Under the pieces are notes generated by a model that ran no database searches, was not told where the DNA came from, and was given only the letters and a program-made list of their open reading frames with translations. This document shows, in pieces, positions 1 to 33,769 of a stretch of DNA of 64,000 nucleotides. The DNA comes from Glandiceps talaboti (lineage: Eukaryota > Hemichordata > Enteropneusta > Spengelidae), in the NCBI RefSeq assembly GCF_964340395.1, contig NC_135557.1:23933875-23997874 (forward strand). Direction: 5' to 3'. Position 1 is the first letter of the stretch; each line of letters opens with the position of its first letter. A program made the position numbers and the translations under genes.

Positions 1-903
1 TTATAATATTTGCTGATTTTCACAAACTGGTGACATGTTTAATAAAAGTATGTTTACTTTGACATTAACCTTAAGTTGACCACCTGGTCAAATATATTAA
101 GTAAATCGGAGTATGACTTTGTATATAAATTAGTTCGTTGAATTATTATATTAGGCTACCAGATGACTGGGTGTTTACGTGATATGTAAACCAGTTGGCA
201 TTAAATTTGTATATTAGATTGATAGAGCTGATTTCTGTGGTAAGCAAATCGACTATACTACACTGTACTACACTACACTCACAGTGTCCCCTATAGGATG
301 GACACAAAAGAGAACTTTTTTTAAAATGTGAAAGTAACAAAGAATTTTACTAAACTTCATGAAGAATACAAGTTCAAAGAAATCAAAGACAATGCTTCGA
401 TAGCTCTAGGGCAAGTATTGAAACAGAGCTATTCAATACGTCAACTCCACCTCAAAGTTTAATTACACACGTCTGAAATGTACGATTGTTTCAAAGCAAA
501 TTGTATTTGGTAACATGACCAGTTTCTTTAAATGTAGATATACAAACTTAAGATAACTTCAAATGTTATTGGTCTTAACATTTGTTTTCATATTCTTCGA
601 AAATCTGGTAATTTACAAAAAAAAACACATAATAAGTATTGGGAAACTTTTAATAAGTTGTAACTTTAGTATGTATTTTTCTATTTTGTTTTCTTCTCTG
701 TATGTATCTCTTTTGTGACAAGTGACAAATATGACCCATTTACTTAACCTATGACCTGGTGTGTGTGTTTTCTGTCATATTTCCTGTCATTAAACAGAAT
801 ATATCAATATCCTGTGCTCGCTGTTGAATAATACATTGGCAGGTTTGAAATTACTTCAGACGTATAATAAAGAGTTCATACATCAACTCAGTGAATTTAT
901 ACT

Positions 904-904
<1 letters not shown>
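1..904. other. no gene seen
   Basis: AT-rich sequence without a convincing exon on either strand. Short open frames here have no recognisable protein character and no paired splice signals. Confidence 0.5.
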
Positions 905-960
<56 letters not shown>

Positions 961-972
961 AGTGCATGTGTG

Positions 973-1063
<91 letters not shown>
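905..1063. repeat. (TA)n followed by (GA)n microsatellite
   Basis: A TA run of about 50 bp (906-955) is followed, after a short spacer, by an uninterrupted AG/GA run from about 975 to 1063. Confidence 0.97.
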
Positions 1064-1066
<3 letters not shown>

Positions 1067-2156
1067 TATATAAATATAAAGCTATACAAATATCAATTGA
1101 AAAGTAGTAACGGATTTTAGTCTCCTTGTAAATTGGCATCGACCAAGTCTATTTGTGAGTCACCTTTTCAACTATCGACCTACAAAACTGCAAAATATAC
1201 ATACATAATCCTTACAATTATCAAGAAGCAATTCATGATCAACATAGTATAATATAAATTACCGGGATATGTATAACTCAAGGCTTCGTAAACTACACTA
1301 TTGCCCTACTCTAATTTTTATTTACCCGATAAAATATTTCATATTGTCATTTCATCATATTATATCTGAATACTTTGTGAGAATCGTGATACGAGTTAAA
1401 AAAACACCTACCATGTTTTAGTGGTTCGAATAACATATTGACATATTGATTACGCGTACATATTTCAATGTGATGAAATAAAAATAACCAAGAAGAGTAA
1501 AACTATAGACTCTGCCTCTTTAATCAAAGACAAAAATATTGAATCGGAGATTCACCACGTGTGGTAACAACTCTTGAATATCAATACACAGGGTCAAATG
1601 TCAAACTGAGAAAAACACAACATCAATGGTTGGTCCAATGTTTGTATGCAGTCTCATTCACCGTATATCTTCTTATTTCGATTAAGTCGATAGGATTCAG
1701 TAGTGTCAGATACACATTATACATTTCCAATGAGCGCGTGATATTTTTGTTTTGGCAATTTTAGAAGCTATTAAACTAAATGTCTGTTTATAGGGTGTTA
1801 ATTTTTTAGCTACTCTTCGATCCATTGTATAAACATTCGTTGTGTATTAAAACTTCTCGTACCTACCATATGACAGGCGAAAAAGTAGTAAAAAGAGGAA
1901 AAAGAAGACGAAAATATGAAAACAGTGCAAATCATCGCATATATAATAACCCCCCTTCGTGGCATATATCAATACGTGAAGAGAAACTTATTGTTTAGTT
2001 AGGTACACAACAGAGCAATATCTCAAGTGCTACTATACAGCACACACAAGTTCTGAATAGCCTATGGAAATACCCGGGTTCACAAATATAGGGATAGTGT
2101 AATACCGAAACACAGCATAACAAAAGAACCTTCTGACTGCGAAGTCGCCTACGAAA
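1064..2156 (+). promoter_or_regulatory. upstream region and presumed promoter/5'UTR of the receptor gene
   Basis: No coding exon is visible. A TATA-like string (CATATATAATAA) near 1938-1949 lies about 210 bp before the start codon at 2157 and could be a core promoter. An upstream ATG at about 2063 opens a frame of 12 codons (stop near 2099), so a small uORF is possible. The promoter call is an inference from position only. Confidence 0.2.
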
Positions 2157-23132
<20,976 letters not shown>

Positions 23133-23373
23133 ACTCGAGTGTGTCGCTGTTGTATAATCTTCGTTTGGAGCATTCGTCTTGAATATAAACCTGTAAAGTC
23201 TGTATTGAATGTGACTATGCTTAGGAAATATATTGTTAACATAAATTTTCGCCAAGTTTCCTTGTTGGAATAATATCACTTTTAAAAGAGTCTCTAGGAA
23301 TGGTTTTGAAAAATCCTGCCTATAAACCAAAACTGTTAAGAATATGAATAGATTCATGTTTCCATTGACTTAC

Positions 23374-23535
23374 CGCGGCTGCTTTGTCGTCGTTCAATTG
23401 ACTCATGTCTTAAGTTTGAAAATCGGGTTTCTCTTCTTGAAAGTAATACATTTTGCTGCATGATAAGATAAGAACATTGTCCAGAATATTGGTCTTGGGT
23501 TCGATTTAAAATCAATTCACAATTTTGACACCAAC
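23374..23535 (-). CDS. candidate orphan exon, unknown protein
   Basis: An open segment of 54 codons flanked by ATTAG (acceptor side, 23536-23537) and GTAAGTC (donor at 23373), phase 1 at both ends. It encodes a hydrophilic peptide with three Cys near its start (GWCQNCELIL, SGQCSYL) and an Arg-rich end. It could belong to the same - strand gene as the signal-peptide exon at 24020-24100, but their phases do not match directly, so an exon would have to lie between. It overlaps the 3' end of the receptor gene on the other strand. Confidence 0.3.
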
Positions 23536-23766
23536 CTAATTTCAAATGTAGGTGTAACAAACCCCGTTGTAAATATATTAATATACGTTATGTTAAAATA
23601 TTATGTTATGTTTGATGAGAAAAGAGATTTTGAATTAAACTCAGGATTACTGACATGGTAATTTATTTAATACATAATATTTAAAATTAATTTGGTCAAA
23701 ACCCAAGAACACATACACCACATTGAACGCACATAAAGGCATGTACACTTAGAGAGGCAGCGACAC

Positions 23767-23816
23767 GTACGTACATACATACATACATACATACATACAT
23801 ACATACATACATACAT

Positions 23817-23877
<61 letters not shown>

Positions 23878-23973
23878 TACATACATACATACATGCATGC
23901 ATGCATGCATACATACATACATACATACATACATACATACATACATACATACATACATACATACATACATACA
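23767..23973. repeat. (TACA)n/(CA)n/(TGCA) microsatellite
   Basis: TACA array with a central CA run (23834-23872) and a TGCA patch (23893-23910). Confidence 0.97.
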
Positions 23974-24019
23974 CATTCTTAACAAGCTAATGAGACGTGG
24001 TTCGAAGCAAAATACTTAC

Positions 24020-24100
24020 CCGATTGTAAGGGGCAGCTGCTTCAATGCACAACACAGCACAAATCAATAAAGGTAATAATACGAGTGATATTGACGGCAT
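24020..24100 (-). CDS. candidate first exon: signal peptide of an unidentified secreted protein
   Basis: From the ATG at 24098-24100 (reverse strand) 27 codons encode a textbook signal sequence, MPSISLVLLPLLICAVLCIE, followed by AAAPYNR and a consensus donor GTAAGTATT (24019), phase 0. The rest of the gene should lie at lower coordinates on the - strand. I could not connect it to a full protein. Confidence 0.5.
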
Positions 24101-25058
24101 GGTTACAACTGTAGGAATTTGTTACAGAAAAAAAGGAAAACTGAGCTTATACTATAAACTTCCTACTTTGAAAGTGATACGAATTGTGTGTGACGTCAAA
24201 GGCAAAAATATCTAACATACATGTAAATAACACAAGTAGTAAACACATAGATACACTGCCCAACTATTAATTCAAGTCGATGCTTAAATAACCTCTAAAT
24301 ATCACCTGTCCACCGTCATCAAAAACGCACAATAATTCGAGTCCCTGACAAGTCAATGAGGCCCACTTCTGTTTAGCCAAATGTAATTTTTACAAATAGA
24401 TTTAAGACTCACGCTCCGTGCCCTAGACAGCCATGGTCGAAAATAATAAATAATAGATGTAGATTCACAAACCAAACATGTGACAATACGACGAAAACTG
24501 TGACACGTTTACAGATAGCTCAAAATTAGGTAATGTTTGTCTCGCCAAGGCCTTCAAATTAAAGGCCTGCTGCGTGAAACCATTGATCTTTAGCAATAAC
24601 AACGTCTGGGCCAGGGAATGAATAATCGGCAATCAAAGCGTTATGCTTGATTCGAAATAAGATGTTGTGATATATATGCTGGTTATCATTAGAGGCATTT
24701 TGATATCGACTTGTAACAGTGGTTGATATCCAAGTTTTATTAAGCTACGAATCGGCAGTAGAATCGATGATCAATGCACCTGGTATACTCTCCAACATTA
24801 CTAATATTTTCAGTACTGCTGATATTATAGGACACACCATCTACATAAAGCCCAATTAATCAATTCAACGAACATTGTAAGGTTTGACAAGAAGATTCAT
24901 CACTCTCTCAGATAAATTCTAACGAGTATCAAAGTCAGAATTACTACTGTCTGCATTTGCTTACTATACTAACTGACACTAAACTCTCCTCTCTATGACG
25001 TCACGTTCCCTCAACATTAGTACACTAGGCAGTTTAACTGTAAGTTCGTAGGTGCTCG
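24101..25058. other. no gene seen
   Basis: AT-rich intergenic sequence. It would contain the promoter of the - strand gene starting at 24100, but no defined motif was recognised. Confidence 0.4.
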
Positions 25059-27503
25059 GATTGGTCACTGGTCGTCTGTTTGGACTTTCTGTCTCACTTT
25101 CGCATGCTATTTTGAATAGTTAGCTTTTAATTTACTGATTAAGAGTTATATATATATATATATAAAAGAACATTTTCAAGGTTTTTGAATAGGGCATTTA
25201 GAATCACCATAAAAATATATAAATATGTTTTAGCTGTGTGTTTGAAACGAAATGCAGTTGCCCCCGAAAGATATTATTTTCGTCAAAACGTATGTAATTG
25301 ATAAATAATTAAGATAATAATATTAGATATATACCAGTTAGCCTCTTTGGGAAAAATAGACTTAGATCTCCATTTGACTGAGTGAAACGTTCATATTAAC
25401 ATAACATACACATACTTATTTGATAACCATGGTAACAATACAGGACAATATTCGTGGTGCTATCATTTAGACCCGTCGCTTACAAAGAGATTAATACAAT
25501 TTATAATATGTTCATTTTCATAAGAATCTTCAAATCAGTCAATCCCTTATATGGTAATCTTTAAACTCACTTATGATGACGTCATTTTATTTGATATTCT
25601 GTAAAACGTAAACGCAAACCTGGTAAATTAAGATACATCCATTTAAAGTAGATTGTCTACTTGCAATAGTATTGTGATGGACCAAGAAAAGAATTCAATA
25701 ATGTAATTCCTAACGAAAGAGTGTGTTAGGATTGTGTAGTTGCTAATTTCAAAACAGCACACATTACATATATCCATATAAATCTTTTATTATTCAGAGT
25801 GCTAAGCTGTTTACTACTTTTAGTAGTTGTGAGTGTACGTTTTTGTAGCTACTTTAGACATTCAAATTCTGCTAACTTTTATTAGGTTCTTCAATTTATG
25901 TATCTGGTCATCACGGCGTAACTTTAAGGATAACATTATCATATTTCTTTATCTGTACTATAGTGACACTTTCAGACTGTTAAAGTCGGTAGTAATTAGC
26001 ATATCTTGAACAGTTATCTCTTTAAGCTTTTCAAATAAAGGCAGATAAAAAGTTATTGGTAATTATGAACATTGTGTTTGTAAAAGCACCAAATCCGTTA
26101 CAGAAATTTGGAGGTAGCGTCAGAGTCTATTCAGATATTTTACTTCACACTTCAATAACTTGTAATTTTATGTACAGCAATATACGACAACACATAAATT
26201 CACCCCCACACATACATACATACATACATACATACATACATACATACATACATACATACATACATACATACATGCATACATACATACATACATACATACA
26301 TTACATAGATGCTAAAACAAGAATAATTATACGAACTCACCTGACAGCCTTTCTCGCTTGCCAGCTAACACTCGTTTGCCCAGTAATCGCTGTTAGCTGG
26401 ATTTTTCACGAAAATTAGTAAATCATGACTGCAATTTAATTAACACACCTCGTCACATACGTTAGGTACAAACAAAAACAGTATACAATAGACGGGAAAT
26501 AGTAAGCATTGTTAAAGTAATAAGTTTACATTTCTAAAGGGGTTCAAGTCATCAAAATGTCAATAACTGGCTTTGGTAGAAACAGGTGGCCACAGAGAAA
26601 GCAATATATAAAACATTGTGTTTTTAAATGTAACGATAAAATTGTGTTAGTCTTTGACAATTTTAATTATTTTACGCAGCTTTTAATTTAATGTAAACTA
26701 TTTCATTTGAGGGGCAGGAAATTTGCCATACGAAGGGAAATGTATAATTATAGTTTTAACGAGTGTTCGATTATAGTTCGATATATGTTAGTATGAAATG
26801 CTTCTTGTGTAAACATCTGTTCACAAACCAAGGCAACGTTTAGCGGTCAACTCTTTCAGAATATGGGTGTGTTACAGTAGTACTGTTTCTTTTGCCGCTG
26901 ACAATACAAGAAAAATGCAGTCAATATTCTAACCATAGATGTACTATCCTTGTGCCTACCAAATTCTAAATATATTATTATCATCAACTAGTAAAAATAC
27001 GAGCAAACACTAAAAATCTAGTCAGCAGGATTAGCTTGTAATTAACACTCAGAAAATCCGTTAGAAACTTTAATTGGGTCCTTATCACATTTAATTTAAT
27101 CGTACGTTTAATGTTGATGACGTATGTCATGAGGTATTTGCTATAAAGCCTTGGGTACGTTATCGTATAATTGGTTCCATTGCTAAACAAATTACTAACT
27201 AGTCATCTGTGTTCTCTTATAAACCTCATTCAGTATGTTTGATTGAAAATAAAATAAAATAAATTAAGATAAAATAAAATGGTCAGAAATTCAAGCTGAT
27301 CATTATTTCAAAATCTCAATTGATATATATTTCCATTTAGTAATACTCACACTATTGGATGTAACCATGACTTATAGAAGCAAGTATATATATTAAAGCG
27401 GCAAAACTACAATATCTACAGTATAGAAAGTCTTTATAGAACCACAGCGTGAACTAGATGCGTTTGTTAAACGTGTCTAAAATAAAAATTGTGGCTGGAA
27501 TCG
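25059..27503. repeat. 2.45-kb tandem duplication, unit 1
   Basis: Sequence from the GGATTGGTCACTGG region to TAAAATAAAAATTGTGGCTGG is repeated, with small indels and substitutions, in the next unit at an offset of about 2460 bp (for example the block CCCCCGAAAGATATTATTTT at 25261 and 27721). It holds a (TACA)n array at 26212-26302. No gene was recognised. Confidence 0.9.
26364..26403. repeat. short hairpin inside duplication unit 1
   Basis: CCAGCTAACA and TGTTAGCTGG form a 10-bp inverted repeat around a 20-base loop. The same hairpin, with one stem change, is in unit 2 at about 28877-28916. On the - strand it is followed by a GTGAGT donor-like site. Confidence 0.5.
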
Positions 27504-27524
27504 TTCCATTTCCAACATTTTTGT

Positions 27525-29998
27525 AGGGTTGGTCGCCAATCGTCTGTTGTGGTTTTTTTTCTCTCACTTATCATGCACCTTTGAATAGTTAGCTTTCTAT
27601 TTATTGATTAAGAATTAAAGAACTATTTCCAAGGTTGTGGAATAGGACATTTAGAATCACCTAAAATATATAAATGTGTTTTAGCTGTGCTACAGCTGTG
27701 TTTGAAACAAAATGCAGTTGCCCCCGAAAGATATTATTTTCGTCAAAACGTATTTAATTGATAAATAATTCAGATAGTAATATTAGATAAATACCAGTTA
27801 GCCTCTTTGGGAAATATAGACTTAGATCTCCATTTGACTGAGTGAAACGTTCATATTAACATAACATACACATACTTATATGATTACCATGGTAACGATA
27901 CAGGACAATATTCGTGGTGCTATCATTTGGACCCGTCGCTTACAAAGAGATTAATAAAATTCATAATATCGACATTTCATAAGTATCTTCAAATCAGTCA
28001 ATCCCTTATATGGTAATCTTTAAACTCACTTACGATGACGTTATATGATTTTGATATTCTGTAAAACTTAAACACAAACCTGGTAAGTTGAGATACATCC
28101 ATTTAAAGTAGATTGTCTACTTGCAATAGTATTTTAATGGACCAAACCAAAGAATTCAATAGTGTAATTTCTAACGAAAGAACGTGTGTAGGATTGTTTT
28201 GTTGCTAATTTCAAAACAGCACACATTACATATCCATATAAATCTTTTATTGTTCAGAGTGCTAAGCTGTTTCCTACTTTTAGTAGTTGTGAATGTATGT
28301 TTTTGTAGCTACTTTAGAATTTCACATTCTGATAACTTATACTAGGTTCTTTAATCTATCTATCTCTTCATCACAGCAGCAACTTTAAGATATAACATTA
28401 TTATGTTTCTTTATCTGTACTATAAGGACACTTTAAGACTGTTAAAGTCGGTAGTAATTAGCATATCTGGAACAGTTATCTCTTTAAGCTTTTCAAATAA
28501 AGGCGGATAAAAAGTTATTGTGAATTTAATCTCACGTAATTATGAACATTATGTTTGTAAAAGCAACAAACTATGTTATACAAATTGGAGGTGGCGTCAG
28601 AGTCTATCAGATACTTTAATTCACTCTTCAATAACTTGTAATTTTATGTACAGCAATATATGACGACACATAAATAACACCCCCCCCCCACACACACACA
28701 CATGCATACATACATACATACATACATACATACATACATACATACGTATGTACGTACGTACGTACCGGTACGTACATACATACATACATACATACATACA
28801 TACATACATACATACATACATACATGCTAAAACAAGACAAATTACACGAACTCACCTGACAGCCTTTCTCGCTTGCCAGCTAACACTCGTTTGCCCAGTA
28901 ATCGCGGTTAGCTGGATATTTCACGATAATTAGTAAATGAATGCAATTTAATTATTACACCTCGTCACACACGTTCGGTACAAACAATTACAATATACAA
29001 TAGACGGGAAATAGTAAGTATTGTTAAAGTAATAATTTTATATTTCCAAAGGGTTTCAAGTCACCAAAATTTCAATAACTGGCTTTGGTAGAAACAGGTG
29101 TCCACAGAGCTAAAGAAAGCGATATACAAAACATTGTGTTTTGAAATGTAACGATAAAATTCTGTTAGTCTTCGACAATTACAATTACAGCTTTTAATTT
29201 AATGTAAACTATTTAATTTGAGGAGCAGGAAATTTGCCATACGAACGGAAATGTATAATTATAGTTTTAACGAGTGTTCGATATATGTTAGTTAGCTTGG
29301 TGTGTAAACATCTGTTCAGAAAACCAAGGCAACGTTTCGCGGTCAACTCTTTCAGAATGTGCGTGTGTTACAGTAGTCTTGTTTCTTTTGCCGCTGACAA
29401 TACAAGAAAAATGCAGTCAATATTCTAACCATAGATGTGACTATCTATGTACTATCCTTGTGCCTACCAAATTCTGAATATATTATTATCATCAACTACT
29501 AAACAATACGAGCAAACACTAAAAATCTAGTCAGCAGGATTAGCTTGTAATGAACACTCAGAAAATCCGTCAGATACTTTAATTGGGTCCTTACCACATT
29601 TAATTTAATCGTACGTTTAATGTTGATGACGTATGTCATGAGGTATTTGCTATATAGCCGTGGGTACGTTATCGTATTAATTGATCACCTATTGATTCCA
29701 TTGCTGAACAAATAACTAACTAGTCATCTATGTTATCTTATAATCCTCATTCACTATGTTTGATTGTAATGTGTCAGAAATTCAAACTGATCATTATTTC
29801 AAAATTTCAATTGATATATATTTCCATTTAGCATTTAGTAATACTCACACTATTGGATGTAACCAGGACGTATAGAAGCAAGTACATATAATTAAAGTGG
29901 CAAAACTACAATGTTTACAGTATAGAAAGTCTTTATAGAACTACAGCGTGTACTAGTACTACTAGATACGTTTGTAAAATAAAAATTGTGACTGGATG
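27525..29998. repeat. 2.45-kb tandem duplication, unit 2
   Basis: Second copy, directly following unit 1 with the same orientation. Differences include the length of the CA/TACA array (28690-28825, with TACG variants) and scattered small indels. Both units lack a shared long reading frame, so the duplication is probably non-coding. Confidence 0.9.
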
Positions 29999-30801
29999 CA
30001 TAGAAGGACAATATCATACTCATATTTGATCAATTTCGTTTACATGGCCGCTACCGTATCCGGTCGGATGCACAGACGGACATCACAATAGCCAACTCCT
30101 TTGGGGGATAAAAATATTGAAAAGAAGTGTTGAGCAACCCACTCTGGATCCCGTCCTGTCTTTCCTCAATATATTAATGGCCCTTCATGTATATGTGGAA
30201 TTTTTGAGTAACCCTTTTTTACAGGACCCCCCCCCCCCACTGCAAATACTGACGGCTCGCGCTCGCTCAAAGGTAGATGTCGTTCTGTATAATGTATAAC
30301 CAATAAAACAGAAGTAGGCTTCTGTTCCTCTCTGTTACAATCATATAATCTTTTATTTCATATAAGTGTGTTGAACCCCAAGTTATCATTTAAAGATTAA
30401 GGAGTTTGTGAAAAGTGACTACAACATCACAGACAACAATTGATGGGTCTAAAAGAAACATTAAATGACTCCTAAATGTGCCCAGGGGCAGACTGTAACA
30501 CGTAAGCTCGGGAAACATTTCAGTAAGCACCAGCAACATTGAGCCGTCAGATAGTAAACAATACCTTCAAGGCTAAAATAGGCCTTGTTCAGTTTTCACT
30601 GAAATTAGACACTTGGTCATGTGATCAAGTTGCATACAGTGGTACTTCTGATTTAGGTAAAATTGTTAATGAATGGAGACATGCAATTTTGAATATGTGC
30701 TTGCCATTAGATCTAATTTATGAATGAAGAACTCGAGGCTTGAGTGCGATGGGTGAGATAACTTATAAATCAGGAGAGGGCAATGATATGGATATAGTGG
30801 A

Positions 30802-31131
30802 GTTTATGCTTTGAAAATGTACCGATTGCAGTGGTATTGCTGGAGAACATTTTGGTCGAAAACCAGAAAAGTTTGGGTGAAGAATAGTATTTCTTTCCAA
30901 AAAGGTACTGATTTGCTTGCTTACAAAGACATTCCGGGATATTCGATAAGGTGGGCATATAATGAGATGCAACCACTAGTATAACTTTTCGAACGTGACC
31001 CTGAACATAAATGGTCAAGCCATGACCATATAGTCTACTGTTGGGCATGTCGTCATCAAGTGTTACCAACTATTAAAGTACATTGGCCAGGGCCAGACGA
31101 TGCACCCTTGATAAGAGGGAACCAGATCTAG
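30802..31131 (+). pseudogene. broken open frame, unknown protein
   Basis: In one frame 60 codons are open, followed by TAA at 30982-30984 and a further 48 open codons to TAG at 31129. The peptide is rich in Trp, Tyr and charged residues (VYALKMYRLQWYCWRTFWSK; SSHDHIVYCWACRHQV; VHWPGPDDAPLIRG), which looks like eroded globular-protein coding sequence. I do not recognise the family and see no splice sites around it. It may be a dead transposon or retrocopy fragment. Confidence 0.35.
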
Positions 31132-31394
31132 AATACTCACAGCCACTGTTTGTTTTTCACTTCTGCACTGCTGTAACACAGTGACTATTTATTCAAACTG
31201 CAATGTCACTGTGAAAAGGTGTTTACAACATATAATTAATCTCACCGTCCTCATCATTTATTAAAACACATTACTTCTGCCAGAATCTCTCTTGATTTAA
31301 TGGCCAACCATTCAAGAGTACCACAACCACAATTTTAATAAATTTGTCAAAATGCGTAAATAACAGACTACATCATAAAGGTATGACAACACGA

Positions 31395-31735
31395 CGCGAC
31401 AAAACGCGACACAACACAGTACAACACAACACAAAACAACACAGCACAACACAACACAACACAACACAACACAACACCAACACAACACAACACCAACACA
31501 ACACAACAGCATCACACCACAACACACAACACAACACAACACAACACAACACAACACAACACAACACAACATAGCACAGCTCAGCACAGCGCATCACAAC
31601 ACAACACAACACAACACAACACAACACAACAGCATCACACCACAACACACCATACATTACAACACAACACAACACAACATAGCACAGCTCAGCACAGCAC
31701 AACACAGCACAACACAACACAACAAAACACAAGGA
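31395..31735. repeat. (CAACA)n pentanucleotide array with higher-order units
   Basis: CAACA repeats interrupted by variants such as CAGCATCACACCACAAC and CATAGCACAGCTCAGCACAG. These variant blocks each occur twice about 120 bp apart, giving a higher-order repeat. Confidence 0.95.
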
Positions 31736-31828
31736 CCATATCCATATACCGCAAGCACACTGTCGAATACAGAGCATCCACGATCACGATACCACCTATC
31801 TAATGATTTACCCTAACTCTCATTCCTG

Positions 31829-31833
31829 ATGTT

Positions 31834-31866
<33 letters not shown>

Positions 31867-31879
31867 GCTGTTGTTGTTG
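31829..31879. repeat. (GTT)n microsatellite
   Basis: GTT trinucleotide run with one GCT variant. Confidence 0.95.
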
Positions 31880-32209
31880 TACCTTATGTAAGCTCATTAT
31901 TTCATTTGAACTTGTATTTTCTATTTGATCTGTATTTTAATTGCATGTATTTATGCATATGTAATTATTCTATGTATTTTTATTTCAAAATCGTTTCAAT
32001 GGATGTAATTTCGTTATTAAATACATGTGTATAAATGATATTTGTATTAATAAAATAAATGGATGAGGACATTCATATAAGAAAGTCTTGTGATGTCCGA
32101 ATAATTAGAAATACTTCAATTTCAAAAATCCACAAATTTGTAGGACAGATCACTTAAATTCATTTTTATCACCGTGTAGTTATTACGTCATTTCTGGGGA
32201 CAACGATGA

Positions 32210-32380
32210 TTATATAGGCATTTCACAAATATATTTCTGAGAATGAGCGCAAGCTGAGTCGATCCAGTCTCGGCGTGATAATGTTATGTTGCCACACTTA
32301 TTCTCATTTGGTTCATTACCTTCCCAATCATCAAATATCAGATCAGTTCCATCAATCCATTTGAACGCACCTACAGAAGC
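32210..32380 (-). CDS. lectin exon 7: C-terminal half of C-type lectin domain
   Basis: 57 codons including the stop. It begins ASVGAFKWIDGTDLIFDDW, the conserved core before the calcium site. The sugar-contact loop is EGNEPNENKCG: EPN is the motif of mannose/GlcNAc-type C-type lectins. The second calcium ligand set is RRDWIDSAC, with WID in place of the usual WND. It closes QKYICEMPI*. Acceptor TTCCAG, phase 0. Confidence 0.92.
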   Translation of the reverse strand, partial: ASVGAFKWIDGTDLIFDDWEGNEPNENKCGNITLSRRDWIDSACAHSQKYICEMPI

Positions 32381-33630
32381 CTGGAATTGAGATTAGTCAT
32401 GCAAATTAGTGTAATATAATGTGAGATTGTTTCTCAATTATTAACTATTGATAAAACCAATGTCAGAAATACAGTTTTATGGCTTCACTGTATAACATGC
32501 TCAGTGAAGACATTACTGGCAGAAACAAACTCATGCACACTCATTCTACATTCTCTACATTAGTATACTATCTGTATGGGTCGACCTCATTACAATTATA
32601 CAAAGTGTATGAGAAGTTCGATGTTTACGTTATTCGGGTCTAGAATATTTCAGGATAAATACAGATGAAAGTACATGTTATTTGCCAAATACCGTTCCAT
32701 ATCTTACTGCGAGAGGTAATTTTTCCGGTAATAACGGAGAGCCGGAGGCGAGCCGTTATACCGGAAAAATTACCTCGAGCAGCAAGATGTGGAACCGTAT
32801 TTGGCAAATAACATACTTATACGTCACCTGCGACTACGAAATTCAATATTTGAATGTCTAAAAATGCTGTTTCATTTTTAAACAAAATCACTTCCGCGTT
32901 ATACTTTTGGGCGTAGTATCACGTACTTCTCTAATGACTGCAGTGCGGTTGTTTACATCTCAGCCTTAACTTTATCATCCAATCAGACTGCGCGTTTGCT
33001 CAGTAGTATGACGTAATGTTTACTATTTGCATATCACTCAAAGATATACTCAAACTTATAACCTTCAGCAGAAAAATGAGTGCGTCTTTGTTTTGCGTAC
33101 TGTATTCCATTAAATGTACAGAAATGTTCGTGATATACTTTGTTGTTCTAGTTAAGCAAAAATTGCACCCTCTGTGGTGGTAATTTTGATATCCTTCATA
33201 AATTTAGGAATTCATGTTCACGATCGCGTGACGACCGTGCGTTCAACGTATCTGGGCTATCGCCGTTCTGCATGGAATTTTTGACATTTTCCCTCTGACA
33301 CAAAACATACAGTTCAAAGACTTGTTACAATGTATACAACGGTGATATTTTGTTCGATTGACAATAAATTTGGCATTTGGAAATGTTGGTTATAGCTGTA
33401 TTTCTAGTTGTCTGCTTGGTTTGTTTACAAAGGGACGTCCAGTGATCACGTGATACAACAAGCAAAAATACGGCTGTTGGTGAAAAATATGCCTGTGTAT
33501 CTGCAGGGCTCTCGACCAATCAGAATGCGAGATTGGTGACAGGTGACGTATAATAATATGTATACAGACAGGCAGGCAAATAGAAGAGCAAACCAACCCA
33601 CGAACGCACTAAAAACAAACAAACAAACAA

Positions 33631-33661
<31 letters not shown>

Positions 33662-33726
33662 CACAGACACACACACACACAGACACATAAACAAACAAAC
33701 AAACAAACAAACAAACGCACAAACAA

Positions 33727-33769
<43 letters not shown>

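Noticed and set aside
897-1139. Long open frames of Ser-Leu, Cys-Leu-Ser-Val, Arg-Glu, Tyr-Val-Cys-Met or Thr-Asp-Arg-Gln
   Set aside because: They are translations of di- and tetranucleotide microsatellites here and at 2.99, 6.4, 8.0, 10.4, 11.5, 19.7, 23.8, 28.7, 31.4, 33.6 and 63.4 kb. No start context or conservation supports them as genes.
23552-23662. Extra terminal exon of the receptor after TGTAG at 23551
   Set aside because: It joins in phase 1 and runs to a stop, but the peptide is hydrophobic and unremarkable and the acceptor is weak. Left as an alternative only.
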